Part shown: positions 33,037 through 42,106 of the stretch, piece by piece | How positions within the stretch are numbered: the first letter of the stretch is position 1 | Layout: each line of letters begins with the position of its first letter | Assembly: GCA_020050835.1 (NCBI GenBank) | Contig: JAGVKB010000003.1 | Span: forward strand, 1 to 55,436 | Direction of reading: 5' to 3' | Source: Candidatus Obscuribacterales bacterium | GTDB lineage: Bacteria > Cyanobacteriota > Vampirovibrionia > Obscuribacterales > Obscuribacteraceae | Length of the DNA: 55,436 bases | The notes under the pieces: generated by a model | Database searches by the model: none | Told to the model about the DNA's origin: nothing | The model's input: the letters and a program-made list of their open reading frames with translations, nothing else | Program-made: the position numbers and the translations under genes

Positions 33037-34686
33037 TCACTCTTCCGGGTTCTGGAGCCTGGCTAGACTGCGATGACGCGAGTAAAACACGAACATGACC
33101 GTGACGAGCGTCCAGACAGCCACGAGCCGTATATAAGCTTCCAGCGGCAGCTCGACCATCAGTCGCGCCGGGCCGGCGATGCCTGCCAGGGCGACAATCA
33201 CCCAGAACGCTCCTTTAAAAGCGCCGTTCGAGGACCAGTTGGTTTCGCGAATCACGTTGACCAGAACGATGGCGCTTACTGTCACGAAGGCTGTCATGGT
33301 GCCGATGTTGGTCAGATGCATCAACTCTTCGACATCGAGCAGTCCGGTCAGAAGGGAAATGACACCACCGACGGTGAGAGTAGCTGCCACCGGAACGCCG
33401 CGGTGGTTGACTTTCTCGAAGATGCTGGGCACCAGCCTGTGCTGGGCTATGTTGTAGAGGAGGCGCGTGGTCGAGTAGGCACTGGCCAAAACTACCGACA
33501 CCATGGCGAGCGTGGAGCCGACCGCTACCCAGGCGGCAGCTGTATCGTAACCAAGAATCATCAGCGCCTTGGCAAACGGCGCGGCCGCGTGATCGCCGTC
33601 GGCCAGCTTCTGGTAGGGCACGGCACCATTCAAGCAGGCGGATGCGGCGACGTAAAGCAGCATGACTACCACCGCACCAAGCAGCATGCCGAGCGGAACG
33701 TTGCGCTGCGGATTCTTCGTCTCGCCGGCCGAAGTAGTGGCCAGGTCGAGCCCGACGTATGCGAAGAACGCCCCGGAGGCGCCGGCGAGAGTGCCTGGCA
33801 TGCCTGCGGGCAGCTGCTGATTGATGTTCGCCCAGTCGAAGTGCAGTCCGAGCAGTACGCAGATAACCGCTAGAACGAGCATCTTCACGGCGGTAAAGAA
33901 GTTGGTCAGCCAGGCTGTCTCTTTGATGCCTCGCAGGAGCACGCCGGTGATCACCGCCACCACCAGCACAGACAAGAGGTTGATCGAAGGCAGCGTCACC
34001 GCAAACGTCACCGCCGAAGCAACCGCTAGAGTCAGCAGCAGCCCGCCGGCAAGCATGCGAATGACAGCCAAAGCCTTTCCGGACCGGCTGCTGGGTTGTT
34101 CGGCAGACCTGGATGCCTGGCCCAGCCAGCTGCTGTAAGCCAGCCATGCACCGGCTAAACCAGCTGCTACAGCCGCAAGGAGATAGACCCACTTAACGCC
34201 GTGAAGCGGTGTGGTTGTCCAGTAAGTCCACCAGCCGACATCTTCCTTGCCCAAGCCGAGAATGAGCATGATGTGGTCGGACTGGGACACTGCCACTGCT
34301 GCCGTGCCGCCGACGCATTCCAGCATCACGTCGACAAACATGAGCAGCCCGATGTACTGCCCGAAGTAACGGCAGGCGTAGCTGCCGGTGCTGCCGGCAT
34401 TGGCGGAGCGCGCCGCATTGTAGGCGATGCACATGGCCGGCGGTATGACGATGAGCCCGGCCCACAGGAAGCTGAGAAATCCCCACGAGCCGGCATACTT
34501 GGCTGAGATGATGCCGGGGGTGGTGAGAATTCCCGCGCCGACCGCCTGTGTCACGGTGAAGACGACAACACTGACCAGTCCGAGATGCCTTACGAGCTTG
34601 TTGGACCTTTCGTGCTCTTCGATGTCGATCGTCGAGCGCGCGTCGCGCAGCAGGCCGGCAAACCATTTCTTCATTCCCAGATCCAT
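33037..34686 (-). CDS. APC-superfamily amino-acid permease
   Basis: The 549-residue protein has about 12-14 membrane helices. The first has the APC signature TQAVGAGILTTPGIISAKYAG, whose GAGI-type unwound segment binds the amino group of the substrate. Other conserved stretches are AYVGLDLATTSAGETKNPQR (helix 6 region and the E/N/P loop) and AYSTTRLLYNIAQHRLVP. It matches the cationic amino acid transporter (CAT/YhdG) class in length and layout, so uptake of a basic or other amino acid is likely; the substrate is not certain. The N-terminus is cytoplasmic. AGGAG lies 8 bases before the ATG. A terminator hairpin follows. Confidence 0.92.
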   Translation of the reverse strand: MDLGMKKWFAGLLRDARSTIDIEEHERSNKLVRHLGLVSVVVFTVTQAVGAGILTTPGIISAKYAGSWGFLSFLWAGLIVIPPAMCIAYNAARSANAGSTGSYACRYFGQYIGLLMFVDVMLECVGGTAAVAVSQSDHIMLILGLGKEDVGWWTYWTTTPLHGVKWVYLLAAVAAGLAGAWLAYSSWLGQASRSAEQPSSRSGKALAVIRMLAGGLLLTLAVASAVTFAVTLPSINLLSVLVVAVITGVLLRGIKETAWLTNFFTAVKMLVLAVICVLLGLHFDWANINQQLPAGMPGTLAGASGAFFAYVGLDLATTSAGETKNPQRNVPLGMLLGAVVVMLLYVAASACLNGAVPYQKLADGDHAAAPFAKALMILGYDTAAAWVAVGSTLAMVSVVLASAYSTTRLLYNIAQHRLVPSIFEKVNHRGVPVAATLTVGGVISLLTGLLDVEELMHLTNIGTMTAFVTVSAIVLVNVIRETNWSSNGAFKGAFWVIVALAGIAGPARLMVELPLEAYIRLVAVWTLVTVMFVFYSRHRSLARLQNPEE

Positions 34687-34887
34687 AAGTTGTCTCCTGT
34701 TCGACAGACGAACTTGGTTGTTTGAAACTCAGATGAACTCTTGGCTGACCAGGACCGAGCAGTCCTGAGCGATCTGATGGAGCTTTTGCTGAAAACTTGA
34801 TGCAGCCGTGTTTCTGCGGTAGCCCCTGCATGCGAAAAACAAGTGTTGATTCGCATCATGTTTTCAAATGCGAATCGAGGAAATAGA

Positions 34888-34926
34888 GAGCGAAGAAGAG
34901 ATGCATGATGCACCTCCTCTTCGCTC
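34888..34926 (-). terminator. Terminator hairpin after the SPFH gene
   Basis: GAGCGAAGA and TCTTCGCTC form a 9-bp stem 25 bases after the SPFH stop. On the minus strand it is followed by TCTATTTCC. Confidence 0.65.
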
Positions 34927-34950
34927 GGCGGTTTTGGGGCGCGGGATTAC

Positions 34951-35871
34951 TTACTTGCCGGCGTTGCCATCCTGCTCGGGCTGGGCCGAGTGTTTTTGGA
35001 GCTGGTCGACGTTGACGAACGGGATGAGCTGTCCATTGCCGCCCTGGAAGGTCGGTACATAACCCTTCCAGCGTTCGATGGCGCGCAGCTGCAGAACGGA
35101 CGGATTGCTACGCAACGCTTCGCCTTCAACTTTGATGGCGGTGGCGCGCGCTTCTGCTTCCTTCTGCGTCTTGTACGCTTCTGCTTCGGCGGCGCGTTTG
35201 ATCGACTCGGCGAGCGCTTCAGCCTGGGTGATCTTGGTCTTCTTCTCGTTTTCGGCCTTGAGCGCTTCCTGCTCAGCCTTCACCTTTGCCTCGATCGATT
35301 CGTCGAACTCTTTGCTGAACTGGAAGTCCGTGATCGCCACTGAGTTGACATTGATGGCACCAGGAACGCCGGCTTCGAGCAGCGACTTGGCGAGGTAGCT
35401 CTTGATCGCTTCCTCGATCTGCAGCTTGACGGTGCTGCGCCTGGTAATCAACTCTTCAGCCGTGTACTGAGCGGTCACTGCTTTCACTGCCTCCTGGATG
35501 CCTGGTCCGACTACGGCGGCGTCGAGCTCCTTGAGGGCGCCGATCTTCTGATATGTTTCGGCTGCCATGCTTCCCGTCAAGTGATGGGCCAGCGTGACCT
35601 GGGTGGTGACCTTCTGCAGGTCTTTGGATGCAGCCTTGGCATCGATTGGAATCGGCACCAGGCGGGTGTCGATCTTGGTCACCGAATCCACGAACGGGAT
35701 GATGAAGTGGATACCCTGCTCGAGCTCTTCATTGGACACGTTGCCGAGGCGCTTTTTGACTCCGACGAAGCCGCCCTCGACGATCGTGAATGAGTTCCAT
35801 GCCGTGATCAGCAGGAACAGACCAAGCAGGCAGAATGCCACCACACCGATGATCTTCTTTGATTCGTTCAT
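34951..35871 (-). CDS. SPFH/prohibitin-family membrane protein
   Basis: The 306-residue protein has an N-terminal membrane anchor (about 7-25) followed by the SPFH domain: FTIVEGGFVGVKKRLG, LEQGIHFIIPFVDSVTKIDT, and VTTQVTLAHHL near 90. A long Glu/Ala/Lys coiled coil runs about 195-255 (EAKVKAEQEALKAENEKKTK ... EAEAYKTQKEAEARAT). Members form large ring or cage assemblies on membranes and often partner proteases or lipid domains. It may organise membrane zones under stress. AGGAG precedes the ATG. It is encoded just after the putative oxygenase and may be in its transcript. Confidence 0.92.
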   Translation of the reverse strand: MNESKKIIGVVAFCLLGLFLLITAWNSFTIVEGGFVGVKKRLGNVSNEELEQGIHFIIPFVDSVTKIDTRLVPIPIDAKAASKDLQKVTTQVTLAHHLTGSMAAETYQKIGALKELDAAVVGPGIQEAVKAVTAQYTAEELITRRSTVKLQIEEAIKSYLAKSLLEAGVPGAINVNSVAITDFQFSKEFDESIEAKVKAEQEALKAENEKKTKITQAEALAESIKRAAEAEAYKTQKEAEARATAIKVEGEALRSNPSVLQLRAIERWKGYVPTFQGGNGQLIPFVNVDQLQKHSAQPEQDGNAGK

Positions 35872-36011
35872 TTGAATACTCCTGGAAGTTGTTTGAGGAC
35901 TGAAAAGGTTGTCTGGGCCGCACCAGGGTCCTCTTCCTGACCGACCAGTTTGGGATGCCAGCCGCTACAGGCAGCCGGCATGATGTTTCCCTTGAACTGT
36001 GTTGAGAGCCC

Positions 36012-36974
36012 TTACTGTTTTGGGCGCAGGTTGGGTTTCGTGCGCTCCTTCGGGTCCTCGTGCGCTTCGCCGTCCAGCTTCTGCCAGGGTCGGACGCGCA
36101 GGGACGGGTCACAGTCGGCGCGGTAAGCGACCAGGTTGAGCCCCTCGATGTCCCGCGGCACCATCGGCCAGCTGTAGCAGAAGAGCGGATTGTGCGCGTT
36201 GCCCTCGCGGTCGAAGCTGCGCACCTCGAACGAGATGCGGATGAAAGTCCGGAAGACGGCCACTTCGGCTTCATCGCCGCGATGAACGGTGTAGCAGTCC
36301 ATGAGCGTGAGCTCGCCGGGTTGCGGTCGCCAGGCGTGCTCGCTGTTGGTGTCGGCCACCTTGGCGTTCATCTCGTAGAAGAAGTCGTGGACGGCTTCGT
36401 CGAGATGCTCCAGTGCGAACGGCTGGGCATAGTACACGGTGGGCAGCTTGTCGGACACCGTGTAAGTGTGGTTGCCGCGCACCTTGGGACGCCAGCGCGC
36501 GCCCTGGAAGCCGTCGACGTGGCAGGGTGCTTCGCGTTGCAGCTTGCCCGGTTTCACTTCGCCCTGGTCGACGGTCAAGTAGCAGTAGTACTCGTCGTAG
36601 CAGTCCGAATTGATGGTCGCCTCGTAATCGGCAATCCGCTGGATGAGCGGCGCCAGATGGGCGAATTCGCCCGGGAGGCGGAAGTTGGAGCCGGGGAACT
36701 TGATCGGCAGATCGAGCGTGCGCGGCGAACCGGGACGGAAGGCGACCTGTTCGGCCGCAGTCAGGATGCCGAGCGAGACCGGCTTGCGGACCGTTCGAAA
36801 CTCTTTGAGAGCGAACGGCTTGTTGAGTGCAGCGATCACCGGCGAATCGGCCGGAACGGCTGCCGTGTTGGCCTCGCGGTGGGGCTCGATGAAGACGGCT
36901 CCCTGCGTGCTCAGCTTCGGAACCGTGAACTGTTTGCCGCGATAGGCGACGTCTGGTTTCTTTTCTTCGTTCAT
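36012..36974 (-). CDS. Putative 2-oxoglutarate/Fe(II)-dependent oxygenase-like protein
   Basis: The 320-residue protein is not a family I can name. Its middle and C-terminal parts have the spacing of a double-stranded beta-helix oxygenase: H152-V-D154 in APCHVDGFQGARW, a strand LTLMDCYTVHRGD with H231, and an Arg 11 residues later (FRTFIRISFEVR, R242 or R246) that could bind 2-oxoglutarate. This HxD...H...R pattern is the signature of such enzymes. The N-terminal 100 residues are probably a substrate-binding or capping part. The Gfo/Idh/MocA gene ends 48 bases upstream, suggesting a common pathway. AAGGTG precedes the ATG. Confidence 0.5.
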   Translation of the reverse strand: MNEEKKPDVAYRGKQFTVPKLSTQGAVFIEPHREANTAAVPADSPVIAALNKPFALKEFRTVRKPVSLGILTAAEQVAFRPGSPRTLDLPIKFPGSNFRLPGEFAHLAPLIQRIADYEATINSDCYDEYYCYLTVDQGEVKPGKLQREAPCHVDGFQGARWRPKVRGNHTYTVSDKLPTVYYAQPFALEHLDEAVHDFFYEMNAKVADTNSEHAWRPQPGELTLMDCYTVHRGDEAEVAVFRTFIRISFEVRSFDREGNAHNPLFCYSWPMVPRDIEGLNLVAYRADCDPSLRVRPWQKLDGEAHEDPKERTKPNLRPKQ

Positions 36975-37022
36975 GTTGATGCTTCACCTTCGGTAGTTGT
37001 TGGAGAGCTCGTGAACTGGCGA

Positions 37023-38015
37023 TCAGGCAATCTGTTCCAAGAGCTCCACGTTGAAGACACCGTTTTCGCCATCGCTCTCCGGCTGGCGGTCGGCTTGAAT
37101 GGCGCGGACGAAATCAGCCAGCTCGGCTGCGTACGGACAGGCGGTGGTGAAATCCAATACTTCCTGGTTGACGAGAATGGAGCCAGCGCCGCGCGGGCCG
37201 AACGTGTCCTGGCAGTAGGCGTTGCCGGCGGTTCCGTAGATCTGCACCAGGCGCGGTGCAGCAAACGCCACCGAACTGAGAACCTCTGCCGTAGCGCCCG
37301 ACTCGAAGCGCAGGCTGACGATCGCTGATTCATCGTGTACAGCCTGGAAGATTCCGTTGCTCAACAGGGACCGAACCTCAACCGGCTTTCCGCAGAGCGG
37401 CTGGAGCATCCAGCAAGTCAGATCAAGTGCGTGCGTGCCGACCGCCGCCAGGCTCCACCAGCGACCGAGCGTCGGTTCTGCTCGCCAGTCTTCCGCCGGC
37501 GGCTTGAGCGTCCACTGCGCGCGCATGTGGCGAATCTTGCCGAGCTTGCCATCGGCCAGCTGCTGGCGCAGCAGCCGGTGACCGGCGTGCCAGCGCAGGT
37601 GGTAGCCGACCGCCAGAGTCTTGCCGGCGTCGCGGCAAGCCTGGACTGTGCGCCGTGCATCTTCAGTGCTGGTGGCCAGTGGCTTTTCGACGAAGACATG
37701 CTTGCCGGCCGCGGCCGCCGCCAGCGCGTATGCGCAATGCGTGCGGTCCGGACTGGCTACGATAACCGCGTCGAGTTGTGGGTCGGCCAAGAATTCCTCG
37801 AGCCGGTTGAAGGCCGCTACGATCGCCTGAGCGTCGTGCGTCGCGGCAAAGGCCGCCGCCTTGTTGTAGTCTCTGCTGAGTACGCTCCAGAGGGCTGCGC
37901 CATTGACGTGCTGGAGAGCAGGCGCGAGCCACCGGCTGGCGACATCGCCTGTTCCAATCATCCCAAATCGAACCGGTCGCTTGCTTCTTTCCGGTTCGGG
38001 TGAGTCTTCTTCCAT
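37023..38015 (-). CDS. Gfo/Idh/MocA-family NAD(P)-dependent oxidoreductase
   Basis: The 330-residue protein has an N-terminal Rossmann fold (FGMIGTGDVASRWLAPAL, GxGxxA type, about 17-34), the family signature GKHVFVEKPLATS (EKP about 110-112) and a C-terminal alpha/beta substrate domain with LGRWWSLAAVGTHALDL, where H is the probable catalytic base. These enzymes oxidise or reduce sugars, inositols and related compounds. AAGGAG sits 6 bases before the ATG. It lies directly upstream of the putative oxygenase and the SPFH gene on the same strand. Substrate not predictable. Confidence 0.92.
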   Translation of the reverse strand: MEEDSPEPERSKRPVRFGMIGTGDVASRWLAPALQHVNGAALWSVLSRDYNKAAAFAATHDAQAIVAAFNRLEEFLADPQLDAVIVASPDRTHCAYALAAAAAGKHVFVEKPLATSTEDARRTVQACRDAGKTLAVGYHLRWHAGHRLLRQQLADGKLGKIRHMRAQWTLKPPAEDWRAEPTLGRWWSLAAVGTHALDLTCWMLQPLCGKPVEVRSLLSNGIFQAVHDESAIVSLRFESGATAEVLSSVAFAAPRLVQIYGTAGNAYCQDTFGPRGAGSILVNQEVLDFTTACPYAAELADFVRAIQADRQPESDGENGVFNVELLEQIA

Positions 38016-38046
38016 CGGGTCTCCTTGTCAGTCAGTGTTTGTGAAT

Positions 38047-38097
38047 CGACGGCGGCTCGGCAACGCGAAGGACTTTCGGGCCGTCGAGCCGCCGTCG
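38047..38097 (-). terminator. Perfect 13-bp hairpin
   Basis: CGACGGCGGCTCG and CGAGCCGCCGTCG surround a 25-base loop, which holds a small CGAAG/CTTTCG stem. It lies 85 bases after the stop of the TPR lipoprotein and before the oxidoreductase gene. Confidence 0.65.
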
Positions 38098-38181
38098 CGC
38101 GGTTGGTAAAGGCAGCGGCGCATCCAGCTTGGCAGGCACCGGGATCAGCCGCTGCACTACCAGTGGTGGCGCTGATGTTGC

Positions 38182-39135
38182 TTAGCGCCAGAGCAGCAGC
38201 CGTGCGACGATGCCGGGGGTGCGGCGACCGGGAGTCGAAGCTCTGGTCAGAAAGCCGCCGGCCCGGACCGCCGCCATGTCGTCTTTGCTCCAGGAGCAAT
38301 CCTGAGCGCGCTTGTCGACTTCAGCAAACGCTGCCAGCGCTTCCTTGTCTTTGCCGGAAGCTTCCAACGCGGAGGCGCGAGCGAGGTAAACTGCTGCTTT
38401 GATGCGAGCAGTCGTGTAGCTGTTGCAGCCGCTCTCACCGGCAAGCCGATCGATCTGCTGGAAGAGGCTTTGGGCTTCCTGAGTGTGCTCGCGTCCTTCG
38501 AAGGAGACTGCCAGCGTCAGCAGCGCTGCTGCCTGGATAGTGGTGCTGGAGTCCTTGCTGAGCGACGATCCGAGAGCCACTTGCTGGGCTTGCGCGCACA
38601 GCACATGTGCTTGCTCCGGCTTGTCACGCAGAGCCAGGCTGGTGGCGCGTGCCAAGAGCACGGCGGTCCGGATCTCGGCGGTGGCATCGCTGGTCCAGGT
38701 GCTGGAGGACAGCGCGTCGGCTTTTTCGTATAGCGTCTGCGCTTCGGCCGGCTTGTCTTTGGTGTCGAGTGCAGTGGCACGCGCCAAAAGGACGGCGACT
38801 CGAATCTTGACGGCGGCGTCGGTGCCGGAAGCGTGGTCGTCAGCTTCCTTGGCGGCGAGGTCGTAGAATTGCTGGGCTGAAGCTAGCTTACCTTGCGTTT
38901 CGCAGGCGGTGGCACGCTCCAGATAGGCGAACGCTTGAATCTTGGCCGCCATGTCCTTGTTGTTGGTGTTGTGCGTTGCTTCCTTTTCCGCCAGCGACAG
39001 AGCCAGCTCGCCCGGCAGATCGGCCGAGCCTACCGAAAATGGCGGCGGCTCGGGAGCAGTGGCGGATTTGTCGCCGCAGCCGGTGGCCAGCAGAGGGACA
39101 AACACGGTGAGCACGGTCAGAAGCTTTCGGATCAC
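38182..39135 (-). CDS. Lipoprotein with TPR-like helical repeats
   Basis: The 317-residue protein starts at a GTG (39135) with GGGAG 5 bases upstream. It has a signal peptide and lipobox (LLATGC, Cys at about residue 20), so it is membrane-anchored by lipid. Five repeats of about 45 residues follow, each with the pattern (A)KI-AxLLARAT-A-xxxKDKPAEAQxLYEKA: for example KIRVAVLLARATALDTKDKP and EIRTAVLLARATSLALRDKP. These are degenerate TPR hairpins that probably bind another protein in the periplasm. The near-identical repeats suggest recent internal duplication. The last residues (RTPGIVARLLLWR) depart from the repeat and may be a slightly altered end. Confidence 0.87.
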   Translation of the reverse strand: MIRKLLTVLTVFVPLLATGCGDKSATAPEPPPFSVGSADLPGELALSLAEKEATHNTNNKDMAAKIQAFAYLERATACETQGKLASAQQFYDLAAKEADDHASGTDAAVKIRVAVLLARATALDTKDKPAEAQTLYEKADALSSSTWTSDATAEIRTAVLLARATSLALRDKPEQAHVLCAQAQQVALGSSLSKDSSTTIQAAALLTLAVSFEGREHTQEAQSLFQQIDRLAGESGCNSYTTARIKAAVYLARASALEASGKDKEALAAFAEVDKRAQDCSWSKDDMAAVRAGGFLTRASTPGRRTPGIVARLLLWR

Positions 39136-39284
39136 AGAAACTCCCTTCGGGTAGAGTGCCGCTCGACTGTTGGCTCGAGCGCAAGGTTTAAGAAGAGCGG
39201 TTCCAACAGGTGGGAGAAGCGCCCGTACTTTCGGCGCTCCGATGCGGTCGATTGATTACCGGGAAGGTCCCGGCTAAAGAGGCA

Positions 39285-39322
39285 AGACCGGGAGCGCCGC
39301 ACGGATGGCGACGCCCCGGTCT
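39285..39322 (-). terminator. Terminator hairpin after the PLD-like gene
   Basis: AGACCGGG and CCCGGTCT form an 8-bp outer stem, with further pairing inside (AGCGCC against GGCGACGC). On the minus strand it continues with TGCCTCTTT, 45 bases after the stop. Confidence 0.65.
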
Positions 39323-39366
39323 CTAGTATGTCGAGCGCTGCGGTTTAAGCTCCGCTTGCGGGCGGC

Positions 39367-41118
39367 TCACACTGCTTGCGCGGTGAGCCGGTCGAGCCAG
39401 TAGTTGAGCTCTTTGCGCGCCGGACCTTCGGCCAGGTACTTGCCCTGCCAGCTGGCGTCGGTGCTCAGGAAGCCGTTCCACTTCGAGCTGCGCTTTGCCA
39501 GCATGAAGCGGGTGCGGTAGTGACTGTAGATGTCGAGGATGTACACGGCGATAGCCAGCGCCAGCGGCTGGTTGCCTTCGACGATGATCAAGTTCTCGTC
39601 GTTCTGGTAGCTGGCTTTGAATCCCATGTTGTGAGATCCGAAAGCACAGACGCAGCGGACCGGGTCCATCGGATCCTTCACCCAGCCTTTGAAGTGGGTG
39701 ATGGCGTGAGCCTCGGGGCTGGCCTTGAGCAGTTCCGGAATCTCGGGACCCAACGCCTCCTCCAGCGCCGCAGCGGCGATGATGTCGGGGTCGGTGCCGG
39801 TCCGGTGGTAAAGAGCGACTCCTGCCGGCGGTTGCTGTTCTTCGCCGGGTTTGGCCGGCGTGGACTGCTTCGGCAGGATATCCGGACTGTTGACGATGCC
39901 GCGAATCAAGAGCTCCTTGCGCGCCTTTTGCATCTGATCGGCCTTGCCGAGCACACTCGGGAAGCCGGGCATGAACAGGTGGAACAGGAACATCTCCTGC
40001 GTCCGGTCCATGTGGTCGAACATCAGCTGCATGTCAGGCGGCGTCGGCGCTCCATGCGAAGGCTTGACGCGCTCCTTCGTATTGGGAGAGAAGCAGACCG
40101 TCACCTTCGAGCCGTCCGGCTGCAAGATAGCCGGTGCGATCGCCGCATTGGCCAGCCGAAACTCCTCGCTCTGGGCGGTGCCGTCCTTGAACATCCGTTG
40201 CCAGTACTCGCAGAACAGAAGGGCCACCGCGGCGCACTCGATCAGGAACGCGCAGTTGCTTTGCGCGCACAGACCAGTCGGAGTCCAGTTGGTGCTGCCG
40301 GTCAGCACGGCCATCGGTTTGCCGCTGGCGTCCACCCACACTACGAACTTGTTGTGGGGCAGCTCGCTTTGCGGCAGGGTGCGGTCGTGAACCTTCGCGC
40401 CGGCCGCGTGCAGTTTGGCGCGCGTAGCCTGATTGGTTTCGTCGTCCTTGCCGGCATTGCCGAGGATGACTTCGACCAGGTCGAGATTGGCCAGCAAAAG
40501 ATCGACAAGCTCGGGATCGCTCAGCTCGTAGAGCGCCAGCAGGCAGCGACCTCCCGTTGCTCGTGCGCGCAAAATGAGCGACTTGAGCATCGGAATCAGA
40601 TCGCCGGACAGACGCTCGCGCAACGGGTCGCCGGGCGTGTTGATCGCTTTGACCAGCTTCTGCCAGTCGGGCTTGCCGTCCGGACCCTTGCCGAGCTTGC
40701 GAGCCAGGCTCTGGGTAGACAGTATGCCGTTGTTGGAGCCCATGGTGAAGATGCCGTACTGGCTGGTCAGTTTGATCTCGTTGGTGGTGATGGCCAGGTC
40801 GTCTCGCGAAGCGAGATTGTCCGGTGTGCCCACCCGCGGCGTGATCCGGTAGCTAAGCTCCTTACCCGGTTTGGCGAACAGGTCTTTCCACTGGTCGCTC
40901 TGAATCGGCCAGCTGCTGGTCGATCCGCGCTTCCACTCGGAGTTGTCCTGTCCTTCGAACGGAATCCAGGCAGGCAGCGTTTCGGTCTGGCTGCCGTCGG
41001 AGTAAACGCGCTCGATCATGACGCCGAGGCATTCCGGAATCGCTTCGCCGAAGTCCCACCAGAGCTGGACTACGCGGCCGTTGCAATAGGCCCGCGCCGC
41101 TCTTGTCGGTGTAGTCAT
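39367..41118 (-). CDS. Phospholipase-D-like protein with two HKD motifs
   Basis: The 583-residue protein has two PLD-type catalytic motifs: HNKFVVWVD (H255, K257, D263) followed by TGSTNW (S275, N277), and HFKGWVKD (H475, K477, D482) followed by FGSHNMGFKA (S495, N497) and ENLIIVEGN. Both His are present, so it could be an active phosphodiesterase: a phospholipase, nuclease or transphosphatidylase. There is no signal peptide. The N-terminal 170 residues are unlike standard PLD enzymes (YCNGRVVQLWWDFGE) and may bind partners. I used ATG 41118, which has AGAGGTG in front; the longer frame upstream looks non-coding. It is the last gene of the sigma-headed module. Confidence 0.88.
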   Translation of the reverse strand: MTTPTRAARAYCNGRVVQLWWDFGEAIPECLGVMIERVYSDGSQTETLPAWIPFEGQDNSEWKRGSTSSWPIQSDQWKDLFAKPGKELSYRITPRVGTPDNLASRDDLAITTNEIKLTSQYGIFTMGSNNGILSTQSLARKLGKGPDGKPDWQKLVKAINTPGDPLRERLSGDLIPMLKSLILRARATGGRCLLALYELSDPELVDLLLANLDLVEVILGNAGKDDETNQATRAKLHAAGAKVHDRTLPQSELPHNKFVVWVDASGKPMAVLTGSTNWTPTGLCAQSNCAFLIECAAVALLFCEYWQRMFKDGTAQSEEFRLANAAIAPAILQPDGSKVTVCFSPNTKERVKPSHGAPTPPDMQLMFDHMDRTQEMFLFHLFMPGFPSVLGKADQMQKARKELLIRGIVNSPDILPKQSTPAKPGEEQQPPAGVALYHRTGTDPDIIAAAALEEALGPEIPELLKASPEAHAITHFKGWVKDPMDPVRCVCAFGSHNMGFKASYQNDENLIIVEGNQPLALAIAVYILDIYSHYRTRFMLAKRSSKWNGFLSTDASWQGKYLAEGPARKELNYWLDRLTAQAV

Positions 41119-41154
41119 GAAGCACCTCTTTCTGTGTAAAATTGCGACAACGAG

Positions 41155-41180
41155 CCAGAGCTGCTGGAAAGCAGCTCTGG
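41155..41180 (-). terminator. Perfect 11-bp hairpin
   Basis: CCAGAGCTGCT and AGCAGCTCTGG enclose a four-base loop in the gap between the 251-residue unknown and the PLD-like gene. Confidence 0.6.
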
Positions 41181-41284
41181 TGAAAGACTTGCCGGCGCTG
41201 ACGGTGTCGGCTGTGCTGCACCATCTGTGATGGCAAGCTGTAGGTACCGTCAGTGCCGGGAGATGAGGAGCGGTGAGCTGTCGG

Positions 41285-42040
41285 CTAGTCCTCGGCCAGC
41301 TCGGCGACAGCAACCGTGGAGACCTTGCCGGCGGCCGCTTCCTGCAGCCCGCGCTGGACGGAAGCCAGCGCCCCGGGATTGCGGAAGAGCCACGCCTCGC
41401 GTTGGGGCGCAGTCGGAGCGACGCGCACGCGTCTGCTCTTGAGCGGGTCGGCGAACAGCGGGCGAGCCACGGGCGGCTGCCACTGATGAGTCTTGGGGCG
41501 GCCCTTGGACAGCTTCTGGGCGATCCGAATCGGAATCGCGAGCGAAGCGGTGCGGCTGCCGGTGCCGACGATCTGATTGGCGTCTTCGATGCCGCAGAGT
41601 TCGGCGACTTCGAGCCAGGCTTGCCGGCGCTCGCTCGTCTTGATGTTTGGATCGTCCATGGCGGCGATCTCGTAGAGCGCTTGCGCCCGCGTCACGTGAT
41701 CGGGATTGCCGACCAGATGTCCCCAGATGAAGTTGGCGGCAGAGAACTGCACCTCTTTGTTGTTGACCCAGTCCCGCCAGGAGTCCGGGAAAGTGGCCCA
41801 GGTCGGCGGATTGTTGCCGGCCAGCACAGTGATTTGGGTGCGGTCGCCCTTTTGCACCACGCGCACCAGGTAGTCCTGATCCAGGCGGAAGTCGGGTTTG
41901 AGCGTAATCTGAACGACGAGGCCGTCGGAGACATCGTCCACTTTGGCGACATCGACGATGTCGTTGCGGCTCGCGTAGACCTCCGAGGTCACTTTGTTGC
42001 TCGGGTCCTTGAGCACAACGAAGTGCTGATCCATTTTCAT
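41285..42040 (-). CDS. Unknown protein of the sigma/PLD module
   Basis: The 251-residue protein has no signal or membrane segment. The N-terminal 85 residues are beta-rich (FVVLKDPSNKVTSEVY, LVVQITLKPDFRLDQDYLVR, RTQITVLAGN). Then come a helical part with FPDSWRDWVNNKEVQFSAAN and ALYEIAAMDDPNIKTSERRQ, and a Pro/Arg-rich stretch (KTHQWQPPVARPLFADPLKS). It ends in an Ala/Gly/Val-rich region. AAAGGGA precedes the ATG. No known domain. Its place between the other unknown and the PLD protein, in the same order and direction, suggests a joint function. Confidence 0.72.
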   Translation of the reverse strand: MKMDQHFVVLKDPSNKVTSEVYASRNDIVDVAKVDDVSDGLVVQITLKPDFRLDQDYLVRVVQKGDRTQITVLAGNNPPTWATFPDSWRDWVNNKEVQFSAANFIWGHLVGNPDHVTRAQALYEIAAMDDPNIKTSERRQAWLEVAELCGIEDANQIVGTGSRTASLAIPIRIAQKLSKGRPKTHQWQPPVARPLFADPLKSRRVRVAPTAPQREAWLFRNPGALASVQRGLQEAAAGKVSTVAVAELAED

Positions 42041-42106
42041 GTTCGTTCCCTTTCAGCGGTAATTTGGGTATCGCCGGCAACAGCGATCACCACAGGTAAA
42101 TGAGGG

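Noticed and set aside
36060-37328. Plus-strand 422-codon open frame
   Set aside because: Antisense to the putative oxygenase and oxidoreductase genes, which have ribosome-binding sites and motifs.
39376-41139. Plus-strand 587-codon open frame
   Set aside because: Mirror of the PLD-like gene; the minus strand carries both HKD motifs.
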